Numbered from the stretch's first letter, positions 34,466-46,778 are shown. The stretch is DNA of 64,000 nt from Puccinellia tenuiflora (GCA_012064385.1 QRDG01000400.1:62001-126000), one strand, 5' to 3'. Numbers and translations are program-made. Notes: generated by a model from the letters alone, not told the origin.

Positions 34466-35640
34466 CCCTTTATGGCAGAAAGGGACACCCCCCCTCGTGC
34501 TGCCACTTACCATAGCAACCTCGCGCAAGATGGAACTAAACATGAGTTAGGTTTAGTTATATTGGGTGCACGACGTTGCCTAGCCATATATATGGGCTAA
34601 AGCTTCGTGCACAAGCTCTATGTCAGACCCAGTTCTCGGTCGTGCGTCCTTGTAATTGGTTGCCCACCCCTTAGGATTTAGTTGGCCTATATATACTCCA
34701 CGTTTCCATTTGGTACAACATAGGAACACGTAGGAATGATCTAATTTGTCCCACTTCCGCGTTTGTTGATGAGCTGTCATACCCTCCGTAGATCATAGAC
34801 AGTTAACTGAGTAATCCATCTTGACACACGATGCGATGTTACGTGTGCGTGGTGACACGCACATGCTTCTTTGAATTTCGGAATGAGTGACATCGGAAAA
34901 ACACCTTCTACTATTCTATTGACATCTCCTATGATATTGTGCCGACCGGTGGTCGTGTCGTGTAGCTTTGTTTGCAACGCGACATGCGACTGCTTCAGTT
35001 GCAAGGATGGACTAACTGAGTGAGAAGTCCATCTACAGAAGAGTTGACTCGGCCATGTGTGCTCACACATATGCACTTTGAACGTTTACTTTTATTATGG
35101 AACATACTCACGTACTATTTTGAGAGGCTCTCCGGGTCATTTCCTCTCTGGGCGGGCACGACAAACTGGCTTGCTCGGTGTAGGGTGTCAAATATACGTT
35201 GCCGCAGAGGTTTATACTATGCCATTTGATTGGTGTGTTAGTGTATATATTTTGAGGAAGAAGGCACAGCACTGCCTGATTCATTTCAGAGGAGAAGACA
35301 ATACGGAGACTAGGACAGAGAGAATCTGAACCCAAAAAGAAATAAAGAGAAACGAGTGAAGATTTCGTGTTCCCGAGCTTCAGTGTTCGTGTTCATTTGA
35401 AAAACTAAAACAATCTTTACTAGTTTCAAAATATATTTATTACAATCCCAGATGTAGTCCATGGTGTATCCCACAATCATGCAAAAAATTAACTTCAAAT
35501 ATTTTGTATTCTGGGCTTTTTGGTCGTGAGATACAGCATTGCCTACTTCTGAGATTTTTTCCAATATTTTTAAAACTTGTAAACAGTTTTTTCATTTTTT
35601 TAATGAGTACTTTTCGTAAACAGTGACCTTAACACTTCAT
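34466..35640 (+). repeat. Duplicated unit, type B copy 2
   Basis: Starts TTATGGCAGAAAGGGACACC. Contains CCTATATATACTCCACG (34688), GAATGAGTGACATCGG (34880) and TGGAACATACTCACGTACTA (35098). Its distinct B tail has GAGGAAGAAGGCACAGCACT (35254). No intact ORF. Confidence 0.75.
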
Positions 35641-35659
35641 CGATCCAGAGTCCTTAATT

Positions 35660-36189
35660 AATACCACGGCGTCGTTCTGGCTAATTGTTGTAGAGCAGGA
35701 ATTAGAGTAGAGCTGGCACTTTCCTATAGAATAAAATAAAACTGGTTTCTTGACGAATGATTTTCCTTGGGACTTGCTCGATCGATACGAAGTGAATTGG
35801 ATAACTAAACAGTCAGTCTGGCACTTGGTAACGAAAAATCATTCTCAGCCTCTTACTTTGCACATTCCCTCCAACGTTCAAGAACCAGCCAATGCTGATA
35901 AGTTTGCGGCTAAGAAATAGCACAAAGAATCTGGACGGACAGAACTATCGGCCTTCACAAGAACCATGTGACATGGTCAATGGATTGTAGGCAACAAAAA
36001 ACGGGATTAATCAACGTATCCTCATGGTCACAATTCACAAACGCCGATGTTGGAGAATGTAAAATTTGCTTGCTCTCTGGTACAACCGCAAACAGAACAA
36101 AATGCGATGCATCAACTATTTTCCCTTATAATAATCACCAAAATTCGCAGAACAAACAGTTCTGCACAGGGGAATGAACACATGAGTAA
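35660..36189. repeat. 3' flank module of the small gene, copy 4
   Basis: Same motif order as 25401-26082 (TAAAATAAAACTGGTTTCTT, AATTCGCAGAACAAACAGTTC). Confidence 0.6.
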
Positions 36190-36640
36190 GCTTCCATCGA
36201 TGCAGCAATCGAAATCCTTGGCAAGGAAGTGACCAGACCACGCGGCCACATTGGCTAGTTGTTACAGAGCAGTTACCTGGTGAGCACGAGGTTGAGGGTC
36301 TTGGCCCTGCGCAGCGCGTCCACCTCCTTGAGCAGGTCGAACTCGAGCCCCTCCCTTGCGCTTGAGCTCGGCGACGCACCTTCCGCGAATGGCCGCGTCC
36401 TCCTGCTCCCGCGCCAACATCCGCTAGCTCCAGGAAGGTCTCCGTGTCCGCCTTGTGCCCCAACGCCCACAGAATGGCCAGCGAGGAGAGCAGCGAGAGG
36501 AGGCACGGGATCCACAACCGCCGGCACGAGATCGCCACGCGCCGGAAGCGGAGGCGACCCAACGGTCGGAATCCTCCAGGAGCGGCATCATGCATTCGGC
36601 CCGGCGAGGGTGCACGCTGCCCAGTGGCCACATGGGCTGA
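36190..36640 (-). pseudogene. Small coiled-coil, two-hydrophobic-segment protein, copy 4
   Basis: This copy keeps a plausible start: ATG at 36593-36595 opens MHDAAPGGFRPLGRLRFRRV, then AISCRRLWIPCLLSLLSSLA and ILWALGHKADTETFLEL. At about 36425 a net 4-nt insertion (relative to copy 3) shifts the frame, so the coiled coil is lost in translation although its DNA is still there. The ATG lies about 170 bp from the TATA-like element at 36760, which reads as TATATATAGG on this strand. Function unknown. Confidence 0.55.
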
Positions 36641-36739
36641 AGATTCGCTTGCGGCTATATTCGAGACCCGCCTCTCGATTGTACTGCATTTGGTTTTTTT
36701 CCAAATCAATTGTACCACATTGGTGGTTGGATGCCACCT

Positions 36740-36790
36740 CTCACATTTTGGTTTCTGCCTATATATAAAGGTACCCTCTACATTAAATTT
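36740..36790. promoter_or_regulatory. TATA-bearing region between the divergent halves of a unit
   Basis: CCTATATATAAAGGTACC is close to symmetric and gives a TATA-like box on both strands. It is conserved at 26547, 30536, 32076 and 59090 in the A units, and as TATATATAC in B and C units. The small gene lies on one side and the plus-strand conserved region on the other. Confidence 0.4.
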
Positions 36791-37990
36791 CATCTCCTAT
36801 GTTTCTATGATATAACCCTTAAAAAAACACCGTGTCGTGATCGATCTGATGTAATTTGTTCCACCTCCGCTCTTGTGTCTGGAATTGTTGACACAATACT
36901 CCATCTAGACACGAGATGTGATGTTCCCGTACGTTGTGTGTATGGACACATTTCTGGAAAGTTCGGAATGAGTGGCATCAGAAAAGCATGCTCAACCATC
37001 CTTCCATCAACCCGTAAGAGCTTGTGCCGACCGGTGGTCTTATCACATAGCTTTGTTTCCTACACAACATGAGCAATCTGGCTGCTAGCGTGGGATCAGA
37101 GACTTCCAGCGTAACTTGGATTCCCTAGTTCTGAACGCACGGATTGGAAATTGCTAGCTTGATCGCCGATCAGGCACGGTGATGCAAGCAGGCCGTGCGT
37201 GGCCGGCGGCGCACTAATCTCCTTCTTTTCTCATACGACGGCGGAAGGAAACCTCTGTTTAGAGGCTCTCCAGAGCATCACACACTTTTCCGGACGGGCT
37301 ACTGATGACTTGATCAGTGGAGGGTATGTTGAATGCATGATGTTACCAATATACTTTTTTTCTGCTTTTCCTTGGTATGTTAGCGTGTATGTGGCGGGTT
37401 TGTTTTTTTGCCCTCATCGATTTGTCAGGTCGGGGCCTCGTGCTCTTTGAAATCTTGTTTTTTCCTTCTTTACTAAATATCTGGACAACTATATTTTATT
37501 CTAAGTCGATAGGCAGTGCTCCCATCTTCTCGAAAAAAGTACGATACGATAGCTCAATTAGTATTAATTACAATGTACTTAATATGTTGGAATTACGAGT
37601 TAATAGTTATGTTTGGATTTAAATTATGATAGATATGGAGGTAACAACCCTTTTCTAGTCATGGATTTTAAAGCTGTGGACTTTTGTTCTGCCTAAGAGG
37701 AGACAAACTGGTTTGGAGCCCCCTTCGCCACTTTGGCAGTTTTGGCCGGGTTAGCACCAACATGTGGACACTCACATCAGTCGATAGGTTGTGTTTATTT
37801 TAAAACAAGTCATATTTTGTGATTAAAAGTATTAAGTTTCCTCAAAGTTGTGGTTCTATGTTATTATTATGTCTTCAGTAAAATAAATCGTCACACATTT
37901 GGAAGGGGCTGCAAGAGAATCCACATGTTTCTTGTTAGAAATGCTCAAAGAATGGAATTTTAAATATATATTTTCTTTTTCTTTGATGTG
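36791..37990 (+). repeat. Duplicated unit, type A copy 4
   Basis: GAATGAGTGGCATCAG (36965), GTGCCGACCGGTGGTCTTAT (37024), tail with AGGCAGTGCTCCCATCTTCT (37510) and CAGTTTTGGCCGGGTTAGCA (37737). A GC-rich insert of about 110 bp lies near 37130-37250 without visible duplication. Confidence 0.75.
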
Positions 37991-38074
37991 ACAAAGAAAA
38001 ATTACATACTTGACGGGCATGCGGCAGTCAAGAGGATGTCTCGGACGTCGTAGCATGGTGCAGCTAGTTAGCTA

Positions 38075-39030
38075 TGTTGAATATATTAGCAATTTAGCAT
38101 ATGATTTAATCCATAAAATAGGAAACAATTCATGACTGGAACAAATATTAAACTAAGCATGTGATCTACTAATACAGTAGACATAGAGATCAAATCTACA
38201 GCCATTACTACGAATAGAAACTGTAATACGATCTGAAACAGAAAGGACAAAATCACGTACATCGCAGCGGGAGTGGAACCGCTGCCATCCCCGTTGTCGC
38301 CCATGTTGTCGATGAAGAGGTTGCCGATGTCGGGGAAGAAGTCGTCGTTGGGGAAGTAATCGCAGCCAGTAGTCGCGCGAGTGCGCTCCCCAAAAACCTG
38401 ATCGCCCCTCTCCCGTACAGGATCACGAGTGGCGGGGTTCCGGAGGCCTACTGTCCCGCCTAGCGGTGTACGCCGGAAGACGGGATGGAGAAGACTTGGA
38501 AAACGGCGGCGCAAGGTTCTGGAACTGGAACGACGAGAGACCATGTGTTCGCACACACGGCTAGGGTTAGCTTAGCCTGTATATGTAGTGCGAGTCGGGT
38601 AGAACGTGAGCGCAGCCCCACGTTCGAGTCGGTAACAGCCCCACGATCCAAAAGAATCGGAAACGGCTGAGTGATTAACGCGTCCGTTAATTACTAATTA
38701 ATTGACTCATTAATTTTCCCGAACAGCAAAAAGATAGCCATCGGCTCGGCTCATTCCCGCAACCCGCGGCGCGTCGTGACGAGTCGAGGCGGGCGGCGGA
38801 GGAGGAGCGCGCGTGTGGCATTCTCTTATTCTCTCTCTTTTCTGTGCTTATACAAGTGCTAGTACAGCTCACCTTATAAGCTGGTGCAACTCTCATCCAA
38901 CTAGCAGTATGGGACTAAACTTGTAGTTACGTTCCACCACTTGCTAGCATGAATGGGCCAATGAGAATTTCAGGATTTTAAGTTGGGCTTTGGACCAAAG
39001 GCCCACTAGTAAACTAGTAAAAATCCAACA
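38075..39030 (-). repeat. 3' LTR of Copia 1
   Basis: Canonical TG...CA ends. Its inner edge abuts the purine tract. ORFs inside it are shared with the other LTR and are not genes. Confidence 0.93.
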
Positions 39031-39042
39031 ATCCCCCACAAA
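39031..39042 (-). other. Polypurine tract of Copia 1
   Basis: TTTGTGGGGGAT on the minus strand directly precedes the 3' LTR. Between here and the end of pol (39590) lies about 550 bp of untranslated sequence. Confidence 0.75.
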
Positions 39043-39589
39043 GTCTCATTAGCACATCTCATCATTCAGTTCCAAAACATTGTTTTATATACCGGTACTT
39101 AGTGGAGACTGTTAAGTTGAACTTCCACTTAGAACATTATGCTATGCTAGTTCACAACTTGATAGTGGACTATGCCTTGAACTACAAGTTTTCTGCGATA
39201 CTAGATTCACATAACGTCTAGACCGATACTAGGCTGCCGCAAGGCTTCCCCGCGGGTGGAGCTTATACGTCATACTCCAAAGCCTTTCATGAGCTTACTA
39301 GAGAGGACCCAACTCTCATAGACTGCGACGTTTAACAGTCAGACTCATATAGGTGTGTTCCTCAAAAGATGCTTTGTAGGACAACATCTTTGCTTATAGA
39401 AGTAAGTCAATCGGAACACATTAAGATAAATATCAACCTGCCATACAGATCAGGAACATGAGAGTATTGCATCTGAGTGGGATAAATAATATTAAGGAAT
39501 ACTCTCCTCCCAGCTGACCAACAGCTTGTCTCCCACTTCTAATTCACGGGATCTCCGATCACATAGAGTAGGTTACCACCGTGGACAAC

Positions 39590-42500
39590 TTACAAATTGG
39601 GTCTCAAACCCATCTCTCTCGATGCATTATCTATCACATTACGTGATAAACCCTTTGTGAAGGGATCTGCCAAATTTTTAGATGTTTGGATATAATCCAA
39701 CGCAATAACTCCGGAGTTCTTTAATTTTCGGACAGATTTCAATCTCCTCTTCACATGCCTTGATGACTTCATATTATCCTTAGAACTGTTTATTTTAACA
39801 ATCACAGTTTGATTATCACAGTTCATAAGAATGGCGGGTATTGGTTTTTCAACCACAGGTAAGTCCATCAAGAGCTCACGAAGCCACTCTGCTTCAACAG
39901 TGGCTGTGTCTAGTGCTGTGAGTTCTGCTTCCATAGTTGACCTGGTTAAAATGGTCTGCTTGCAAGACTTCCAGGAAACAGCGCCACCACCAAGTGTAAA
40001 AACATAACCACTGGTGGCCTTAATCTCATCAGCATCAGATATCCAATTTGAATCACTATAACCTTCCAGTATCCTTGGATAACCGGAATAGTGAATTCCA
40101 TAGCTCGCAGTGCCTTTTAAATAACGCATAACTCTCTCAAGAGCATGCCAATGATCATCTCCCGGATTAGAAACAAACCGGCTCAACTTGCTTACAGCAA
40201 AAGAGATGTCAGGCCTAGTGGCACTCGCCAAATACATAAGCGAGCCAATAATCTGAGAATATCTCAGTTGATCTCTAGCAATCCGTCGATTCTTTCGAAG
40301 CAACACACTAGGATCATATGGTGTTGGAGAAGGCTTGCAGTCGCTGTACCCAAAACGACTCAAGACCTTTTCCACATAGTGAGACTGAAGCAGAGTAATC
40401 CCACCATCGTCACCTCTCAGCAGCTTGATGTTCAAGATAACATCAGCTACTCCTAGATCCTTCATCTCAAAACAACGAGATAAGAAATCTTTAACTTCCT
40501 TGATTAAATCAAGGTTTGTTCCAAATATCAGTATGTCATCGACATACAGACAAAGGATAACTCCCTCGCCCCCACCATGGCGATAGTACACACATTTGTC
40601 ACCTTCGTTTACAATGAAGCCAGCAGCAGTCAAAGTTCTTTCAAACTTTTCGTGCCATTGCTTAGGAGCTTGCTTAAGGCCATATAGAGATTTTAATAAC
40701 TTGCACACCTTGCCTTCTTGACCAGGTACTACGAAACCATCTGGCTGATCCATATAAATTTCCTCATCTAACTCTCCATTAAGGAAAGCCGTCTTAACGT
40801 CCATTTGATGAACGAGAAGACCATGTGAGGCAGCCAATGAAAGTAGCACTCGAATAGTGGTCAACCTGGCCACAGGTGAGTAAGTATCAAAGAAGTCTTC
40901 ACCTTCTTTCTGGGTATAACCCTTGGCCACAAGCTTGCCTTGTACTTTTCAATTGTACCATCGGGCCTAAGCTTTTTCTTAAACACCCACTTACATCCTA
41001 CAGGTTTGCACCCATAAGGACAATCAGTGATTTCCCAAGTACCATTAGCCAAAATGGAATCCATCTCGCAACGGACGGCTTCCTTCCAGTAGTCAGCATC
41101 AAGAGATGCATAAGCTTCTGAAATGGTATTGGGTGTGTCATCCACGAGGTACACAATGAAATCATCACCAAAGGACTTTGCAGTCCTCTGTCTCTTGCTC
41201 CTAACAGGAGCTTCATTGTCATCCTCACTGATCACGTGTTCTATCAAAATGGTGGATTCAGGAATTGCAATTAAATCCTGACTCGATGAAAAAGGTATCT
41301 CCTGAATAGATGAGCCAGACATATCCTTCATAGGAAATATGTTCTCAAAGAAAGTCGCATCATTCGACTCCAAAATTGTACCGACATGCATGTCGGACAC
41401 CTCAGACTTTATTATCAAAAATCTATAACCAATGCTGTGAAAAGCATAACCCAGAAGAACACAATCTATGGTTTTTGGTCCAAGCTTTCGCTTCTTGAGA
41501 ATTGGTATATTGACTTTAGCCAAACAACCCCAAGTACGTAGGTAAGAGAGTTTCAATCTTTTCCTTTCCCATTCCTCAAATGGAGTAATGGTTTTATTCT
41601 TTGTGGGAACTCGGTTTAGGACATGACACGCAGTCATTAGCGCCTCCCCCCACCATGCCTTGGAAAGACCCGATGTATCTAACATGGCGTTAACCAAATC
41701 AGTTAGAGTACGGTTCTTTCTTTCGGCCACCCCATTTGACTGAGGTGAATAGGGAGGCGTCCTCTCATGATTATACCATGTTCCGCACAAAAGAATCAAA
41801 TTCATTGGAAAAATACTCTCCACCACGATCAGACCTAAGCCTCTTAATCTTTCGATCAAGTTGGTTCTCTGCTTCAGCTTTATAGATCTTGAAATAATTT
41901 AAAGCTTCATCTTTTGATTTCAGAAGATATACATAGCAATAACGAGTGGAGTCATCGATCAGTGTCATGAAATATTTCTTTCCACCTTTAGTTAACATGC
42001 CATTCATCTCACAAAGATCAGAATGTATAAGCTCCAGCGGTGCCAAGTCTCTTGCCTCCGCAGTCTTATGGGACTTGCGAGGTTGTTTAGCTTGAACACA
42101 CACTTGACACTTGGAACCTTTAACAGTGGTGAATTTCGGAATTAAACTCATATTGGCTAATCGCGTCATGCAACCAAAGTTAATATGACAAAGTCGTGAA
42201 TGCCAAATATTAGACTCATTATCATGGCAAACATGATTAACAACTTTAGTGCTAATATCTGACAAAGACAGGCGGAACAAGCCTCCGCACTCATAGCCTT
42301 TTCCAACAAATTGTCCATACTTAGAAATTACAACTTTATTGGACTCAAATACCAACTTAAAACCATCTCGACATAATAGCGAACCGCTGACGAGATTCTT
42401 ATTGATGGAAGGGACATGATGTACGTTCTTCAAGCGCACGATTTTCCCCGAAGTAAACTTCAGATCGACCATACCAACGCCACGTACAAAAGCATGTGAC

Positions 42501-42700
42501 CCGTTCCCATCAGCACGGGGATGTCCCTGTGACCTGATAAGAAGAAAACATGGAAGCATCAGCGCAAACATGTACATTGGCACCAGTGTCAATCAACCAT
42601 TCAGGAGAATGACAAACTGAAAGAATGGTGGGAATTATACCGTACCCATTATCAGTATCGGCCATGACAATATTAGCGGTCTTGCTGCTCTTCTCAAGTT
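39590..42700 (-). pseudogene. Copia 1 pol: protease, integrase, reverse transcriptase, RNase H
   Basis: In order from the right: a protease-type IDTGANVHVC (about 42590), the GAG-pre-integrase region (NIWHSRLCHINFGCM), the integrase core with SDLC, RSDRGGEY and a SNGVAERKN Glu, then the reverse transcriptase (MDVKTAFLNGELDEEIYMDQ; YVDD at about 40545) and RNase H (STMEAELTALDTATVEAEWL), ending near LADPFTKGLS. Frames change near 42550, 41800 and 40930, so at least three indels break a single polyprotein. The fragment cannot make an active enzyme. Confidence 0.9.
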
Positions 42701-42710
42701 CGCGCTGCTC

Positions 42711-43520
42711 CTACCGTTTAGGGCATCTAGGAGCCCAATGATTTGGATCACCACAAATGTGGCAGGATCCCTTCTTCTTCTTAAAGTTGGTAGAATGAGA
42801 CGGCTTGTTCTTTATGTCAAACTTGCCTTTGCCCTCAGATTTGTTCTTATTATTTTTGAACTTACTGGGCTGCTGGTAATTTTTCTTCTGTACCACATGG
42901 GCACTAGAACCAGCCTCGGCAACTCGAGCTCGTGTGTCCTTTGCTCTAGCCTTCTCTTCCACGTCAAGAGAACTAATGAGATCCGAAACGGAAAACTCTT
43001 GTCTCTTGTGTTTCAGAGAAGTAGCAAAGTTACTCCATAAAGATGGGAGCTTAGCAATAATGCCACCGGCAACAAACTTATCCGGCAACACACACTTAAA
43101 GTGCTCAAGTTCCTTAGCGAGTGACTGAATCTCATGAGCTTGTTGAACAACAGTACGCTCTTCAGTCATCTTGTAGTCATAGAATTGCTCCATGACATAC
43201 AACTCGCTGCCAGCGTCCGAGGCCCCAAATTTGGCCTCGAGCGCAGCCCACATGTCCTTGCCATTATCAAACGACATATACGAATCCACAATGGAATCGT
43301 CAAGAACACTGAGAAGGGCACCCTTGAATAGGGTATCAAGCTTAACAAAGGCCTCCTGTTGAGCAGGAGTAAGATCGCCCTCAGGCTTGCCTTTGATGGC
43401 GTCATAGCAGTTCATGTTTTGGAACCAGTATACTGCTCTCATGCGCAACCTTTTATAGGTCACCCCTTTAAAGGGAAACGGCTTCATAGACGCGACAAAG
43501 CTAGTTGGAGTAAATTGCAT
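42711..43520 (-). pseudogene. Copia 1 gag
   Basis: ATG at 43518-43520 opens MQFTPTSFVASMKPFPFKGV. The capsid-like UBN2-type region follows, and then one CCHC knuckle (CHICGDPNHWAPRC). A TAG at 42711-42713 follows CPKR, where the polyprotein should continue into protease. The frame is also open upstream across the LTR border as far as 43769, so the LTR and gag read as one ORF. Only 18 nt separate the LTR from gag. Confidence 0.85.
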
Positions 43521-43538
43521 ATAATCAGGTTTTTGGAT

Positions 43539-44493
43539 TGTTGAATATATTAGCAATTTAGCATATGATTTAATCCATAAAAATAGGAAACAATTCATGA
43601 CTGGAACAAATATTAAACTAAGCATGTGATCTACTAATACAGTAGACATAGAGATCAAATCTACAGCCATTACTACGAATAGAAACTGTAATAAGATCTG
43701 AAACAGAAAGGACAAAATCACGTACATCGCAGCGGGAGTGGAACCGCTGCCATCCCCGTTGTCGCTCATGTTGTCGATGAAGAGGTTGCCGATGTCGGGG
43801 AAGAAGTCGTCGTTGGGAAGTAATCGCAGCCAGTAGTCGCGCGAGTGCGCTCCCCAAAAACCTAATCGCCCCTCTCCCGTACAGGATCACGAGAGGCGGG
43901 TTCCAGAGGCCTACTGTCCCGCCTAGCGGTGTACGCCGGAAGACGGGATGGAGAAGACTTGGAAAACGGCGGCGCAAGGTTCTGGAACTGGAACGACGAG
44001 AGACCATGTGTTCGCACACACGGCTAGGGTTAGCTTAGCCTGTATATGTAGTGCGAGTCGGGTAGAACGTGAGCGCAGCCCCACGTTCGAGTCGGTAACA
44101 GCCCCACGATCCAAAAGAATCGGAAACGGCTGAGTGATTAACGCGTCCGTTAATTACTAATTAATTGACTCATTAATTTTCCCGAACAGCAAAAAGATAG
44201 CCATCGGCTCGGCTCATTCCCGCAACCCGCGGCGCGTCGTGACGAGTCGAGGCGGGCGGCGGAGGAGGAGCGCGCGTGTGGCATTCTCTTATTCTCTCTC
44301 TTTTCTGTGCTTATACAAGTGCTAGTACAGCTCACCTTATAAGCTGGTGCAACTCTCATCCAACTAGCAGTATGGGACTAAACTTGTAGTTACGTTCCAC
44401 CACTTGCTAGCATGAATGGGCCAATGAGAATTTCAGGATTTTAAGTTGGGCTTTGGACCAAAGGCCCACTAGTAAACTAGTAAAAATCCAACA
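43539..44493 (-). repeat. 5' LTR of Copia 1
   Basis: It matches 38075-39030. Neither of its junctions is normal: the inner edge lacks a primer site and the outer edge meets inverted pol sequence. Confidence 0.93.
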
Positions 44494-44582
44494 CCATATG
44501 ATCCTAGTGTGTTGCTTCGAAAGAATCGACAGATTGCTAGAGATCAACTGAGATATTTTCAGATTATTGGCTCGCTTATGTA
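44494..44582 (+). mobile_element. Inverted fragment of Copia pol
   Basis: CATATGATCCTAGTGTGTTG and the following 65 bp match the reverse complement of 40235-40320 with a few changes (frame: PYDPSVLLRKNRQIARDQLR). It lies in opposite orientation to the adjacent LTR and ends at CTTATGTAT, where host unit sequence resumes. Confidence 0.88.
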
Positions 44583-45300
44583 TCCGTCGATGAATAGGCT
44601 TGACGTGGGTGAGTAGGAGAGTGAAATGCGCCTACGATCCTTGAACTCGTGTGTTGCGTGCAAAGCAGTCCTCAACATCAGGAAGTGTGTCAATACGGTC
44701 TCTGTACTTGTTAAAGGGGGTTCATCTATGGTCATAACCTCGTCATCCTTTGTATTCTGCTGATGAGTCACCTTGTGCGTTGCACATGGCATCCAGCTCA
44801 AACATACGGTGCTTGGCAACCCACGCGGTAGATGTGGGTTTAAAATATGAATCGAGCTGGATACATTGGATGTCGGACCTCCAATTACCACCTCAAGGTT
44901 TATGAACACCTACGCCTATTCTCCGGTGAGCTCAGGTATCGATCGGCACCACCCGCTGCAGCCTGCCTTGAAGATAATTTCCCATAGGCTCACCATGTGT
45001 AACTCGCCGCAGTCATCCCTAATCACTACGTCGGTGACCGGAGGTCAGATCAAGGGATCACACCGCCACCGCCACCGCCATGTCTCCGGACGACTCGGTG
45101 GAGCTTAATGCATCGTGCAGATCGTTCTACATGTGTGCAGCATAGGGCGGAGATCCTCCCGGAGCAATTGTATGAGGTTGTGTTACGATCCGAGCCGTAT
45201 CATCGATTTACAAAGACAAACAATCACAACAACAACGACACCGAGATTTGGTAACTCAGTTCAGCGATCAATGTCAACATCTGCGGGGCATGCTTAACGG
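44583..45300 (+). repeat. Inter-unit module, copy 2 (right part)
   Basis: It resumes at CGATGAATAGGCTTGACG and continues to GGCGGAGATCCTCCCGGAG (45149). The left part is 37990-38074, ending AGCTAGTTAGCTA. About 45 bp present in copies 1 and 3 are missing between them. Confidence 0.75.
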
Positions 45301-46354
45301 GCGATCAACTCGCCAACCTCCTGCAAAATGGAACTAAATAGACTTAGGTTCAGTTGTGTTGGGTGCACGACGTTGCCCAGCCATTTAGGCTAATAAAAGC
45401 TTCGTGCACATGCTCTATATCAGTCCCGGTTCTCGATCGTGCGTCCTCTTAATTGGTTGCCCACCCCTTAGGATTTAGTCGGCCTATATATACTCCACGT
45501 TTCCATTTGGTATAACGTAGGAACACATACGTCTGATCTAAATTTGTCCCACTTCCGCATTTGTTGATGAGCTGTCATATCCTCCATAGATCATAGACGG
45601 TTAACTGAGTAATTCATCTAGACACACAATGCGATGTTACCTGAGCGTGGTGACAAGCACATGCTTCTTTGAATTTCAGAATGAGTGGCACCGGAAAAAA
45701 CACCTTCTTCTATTCTACTGACATCTCCTACGATATTGTGCCGATCGGTGGTCATGTCGTGTAACTTTGTTTGCAACGCCACATGCGAGAGCTTCACTTG
45801 CAAGGATGAACTAACGGGATTGAGAAGTCAATCTACAGAAGAGTTGACTTGGTCATGTGCTCACGCATGCACTTTGAACGTTTACTTTTATTATGGAACA
45901 TACAAACGTACTATTTCGGAGAGGCTCTCGGGGTCATCCGTTTCCTCTCTGGACGGGCACGACAAACTGACTTGCTCGGTGTAGGCCGTAGGGTGTCAAA
46001 TATATGCTTCCGCAGATGTTTATACTCTACCATTTGATTGGTGTGTCAGTGTATATATTTTGAGGAAGAAGGCACAGCACTGCCTGATTCATTTCAGAGG
46101 AGAAGACAATACAGAGACTAGGGCGGAGAGAATCTGAACCGAAAAGGAAATAAAGAGAAACAAGTAAAGATTTCGTATTCCCGAGCTTCAGTGTTCGTGG
46201 TCATTTGAAAAACTAAAACAATCTTTACTAGTTTCAAAAAAGATTGAAAAGAATCTCAGATTTAGTCCATGGTGTATCCCAAAACCACGCAAAAATCAAC
46301 TTTAAATATTCTATATTCCGAACAACACAAAAATGACAAAATTATGATATGAAT
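45301..46354 (+). repeat. Duplicated unit, type B copy 3
   Basis: GTGCACGACGTTGCCCAGCC (45364), CCTATATATACTCCACG (45484), GAATGAGTGGCACCGG (45678), GGAACATACAAACGTACTAT (45894), and the B tail GAGGAAGAAGGCACAGCACT (46062). Confidence 0.75.
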
Positions 46355-46766
46355 TGATGCCTGCAAGGATCAATGGAGCAGAACAAATTTGGTGGATGAA
46401 AACAAGAACACGAGAGAGACACGAGGGTTTTGTGCTGCGCACACGAACTGCAGCTTTTCTGATTTTTCTTTCTCTACTTATTCTCTAGTTACAACTGACT
46501 TCCTAAAATCTAGGATCAGAGACCGAGCCTACAGGGTAGTGCCATCCCACTACCGCTCAGATCCATCACCCCCTAAAACTTAGCTGCATGATCTGAATCG
46601 TGTCCATCCCCACGAGCATTCTATGCAGCTACTGGACCAAGTCCTAACAACACAAATGATAACTGAAACTAGCTACTGACAGTGGGCATGTACAGGCACA
46701 CGCTGACTGTATTTTTATTCAGACTAGCCAAACTAAAAGGAGTAAGCTGGTTTGATTTAACCAACA
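46355..46766 (-). repeat. 3' LTR of Copia 2
   Basis: 412 bp, partner of 51151-51566. Confidence 0.95.
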
Positions 46767-46778
46767 ATCTCCTCCTAA
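46767..46778 (-). other. Polypurine tract of Copia 2
   Basis: TTAGGAGGAGAT on the minus strand abuts the 3' LTR. Confidence 0.75.

Larger units (their letters stand above)
38075..44493 (-). mobile_element. Copia retrotransposon 1, with aberrant right end
   Basis: LTRs 38075-39030 and 43539-44493 (956 and 955 bp) start TGTTGAATAT and end AATCCAACA. They differ at under ten sites by eye. All coding is on the minus strand in the Copia order gag, protease, integrase, reverse transcriptase, RNase H. There is no target duplication (AGCTA left, CCATA right). The right LTR is followed by an inverted piece of the element's own pol, and the primer site is missing. Host bases present in paralogs are deleted at the join. 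Confidence 0.93.

Noticed and set aside
37130..37250. GC-rich insert of about 110 bp in A unit copy 4
   Set aside because: No terminal repeats, A tail or target duplication could be seen. It may be filler DNA from break repair.
38086..38556. ORFs inside the Copia 1 LTR (repeated at 43618-44019)
   Set aside because: LTR sequence. They change frame between the two otherwise near-identical LTRs.
44559..44909. Minus-strand ORF with a paralog at 54193-54459
   Set aside because: Shared wording (RRISLSYSPTSSLF in one, altered in the other) reflects duplication. The copies differ by indels, and the first one starts in inverted Copia sequence.
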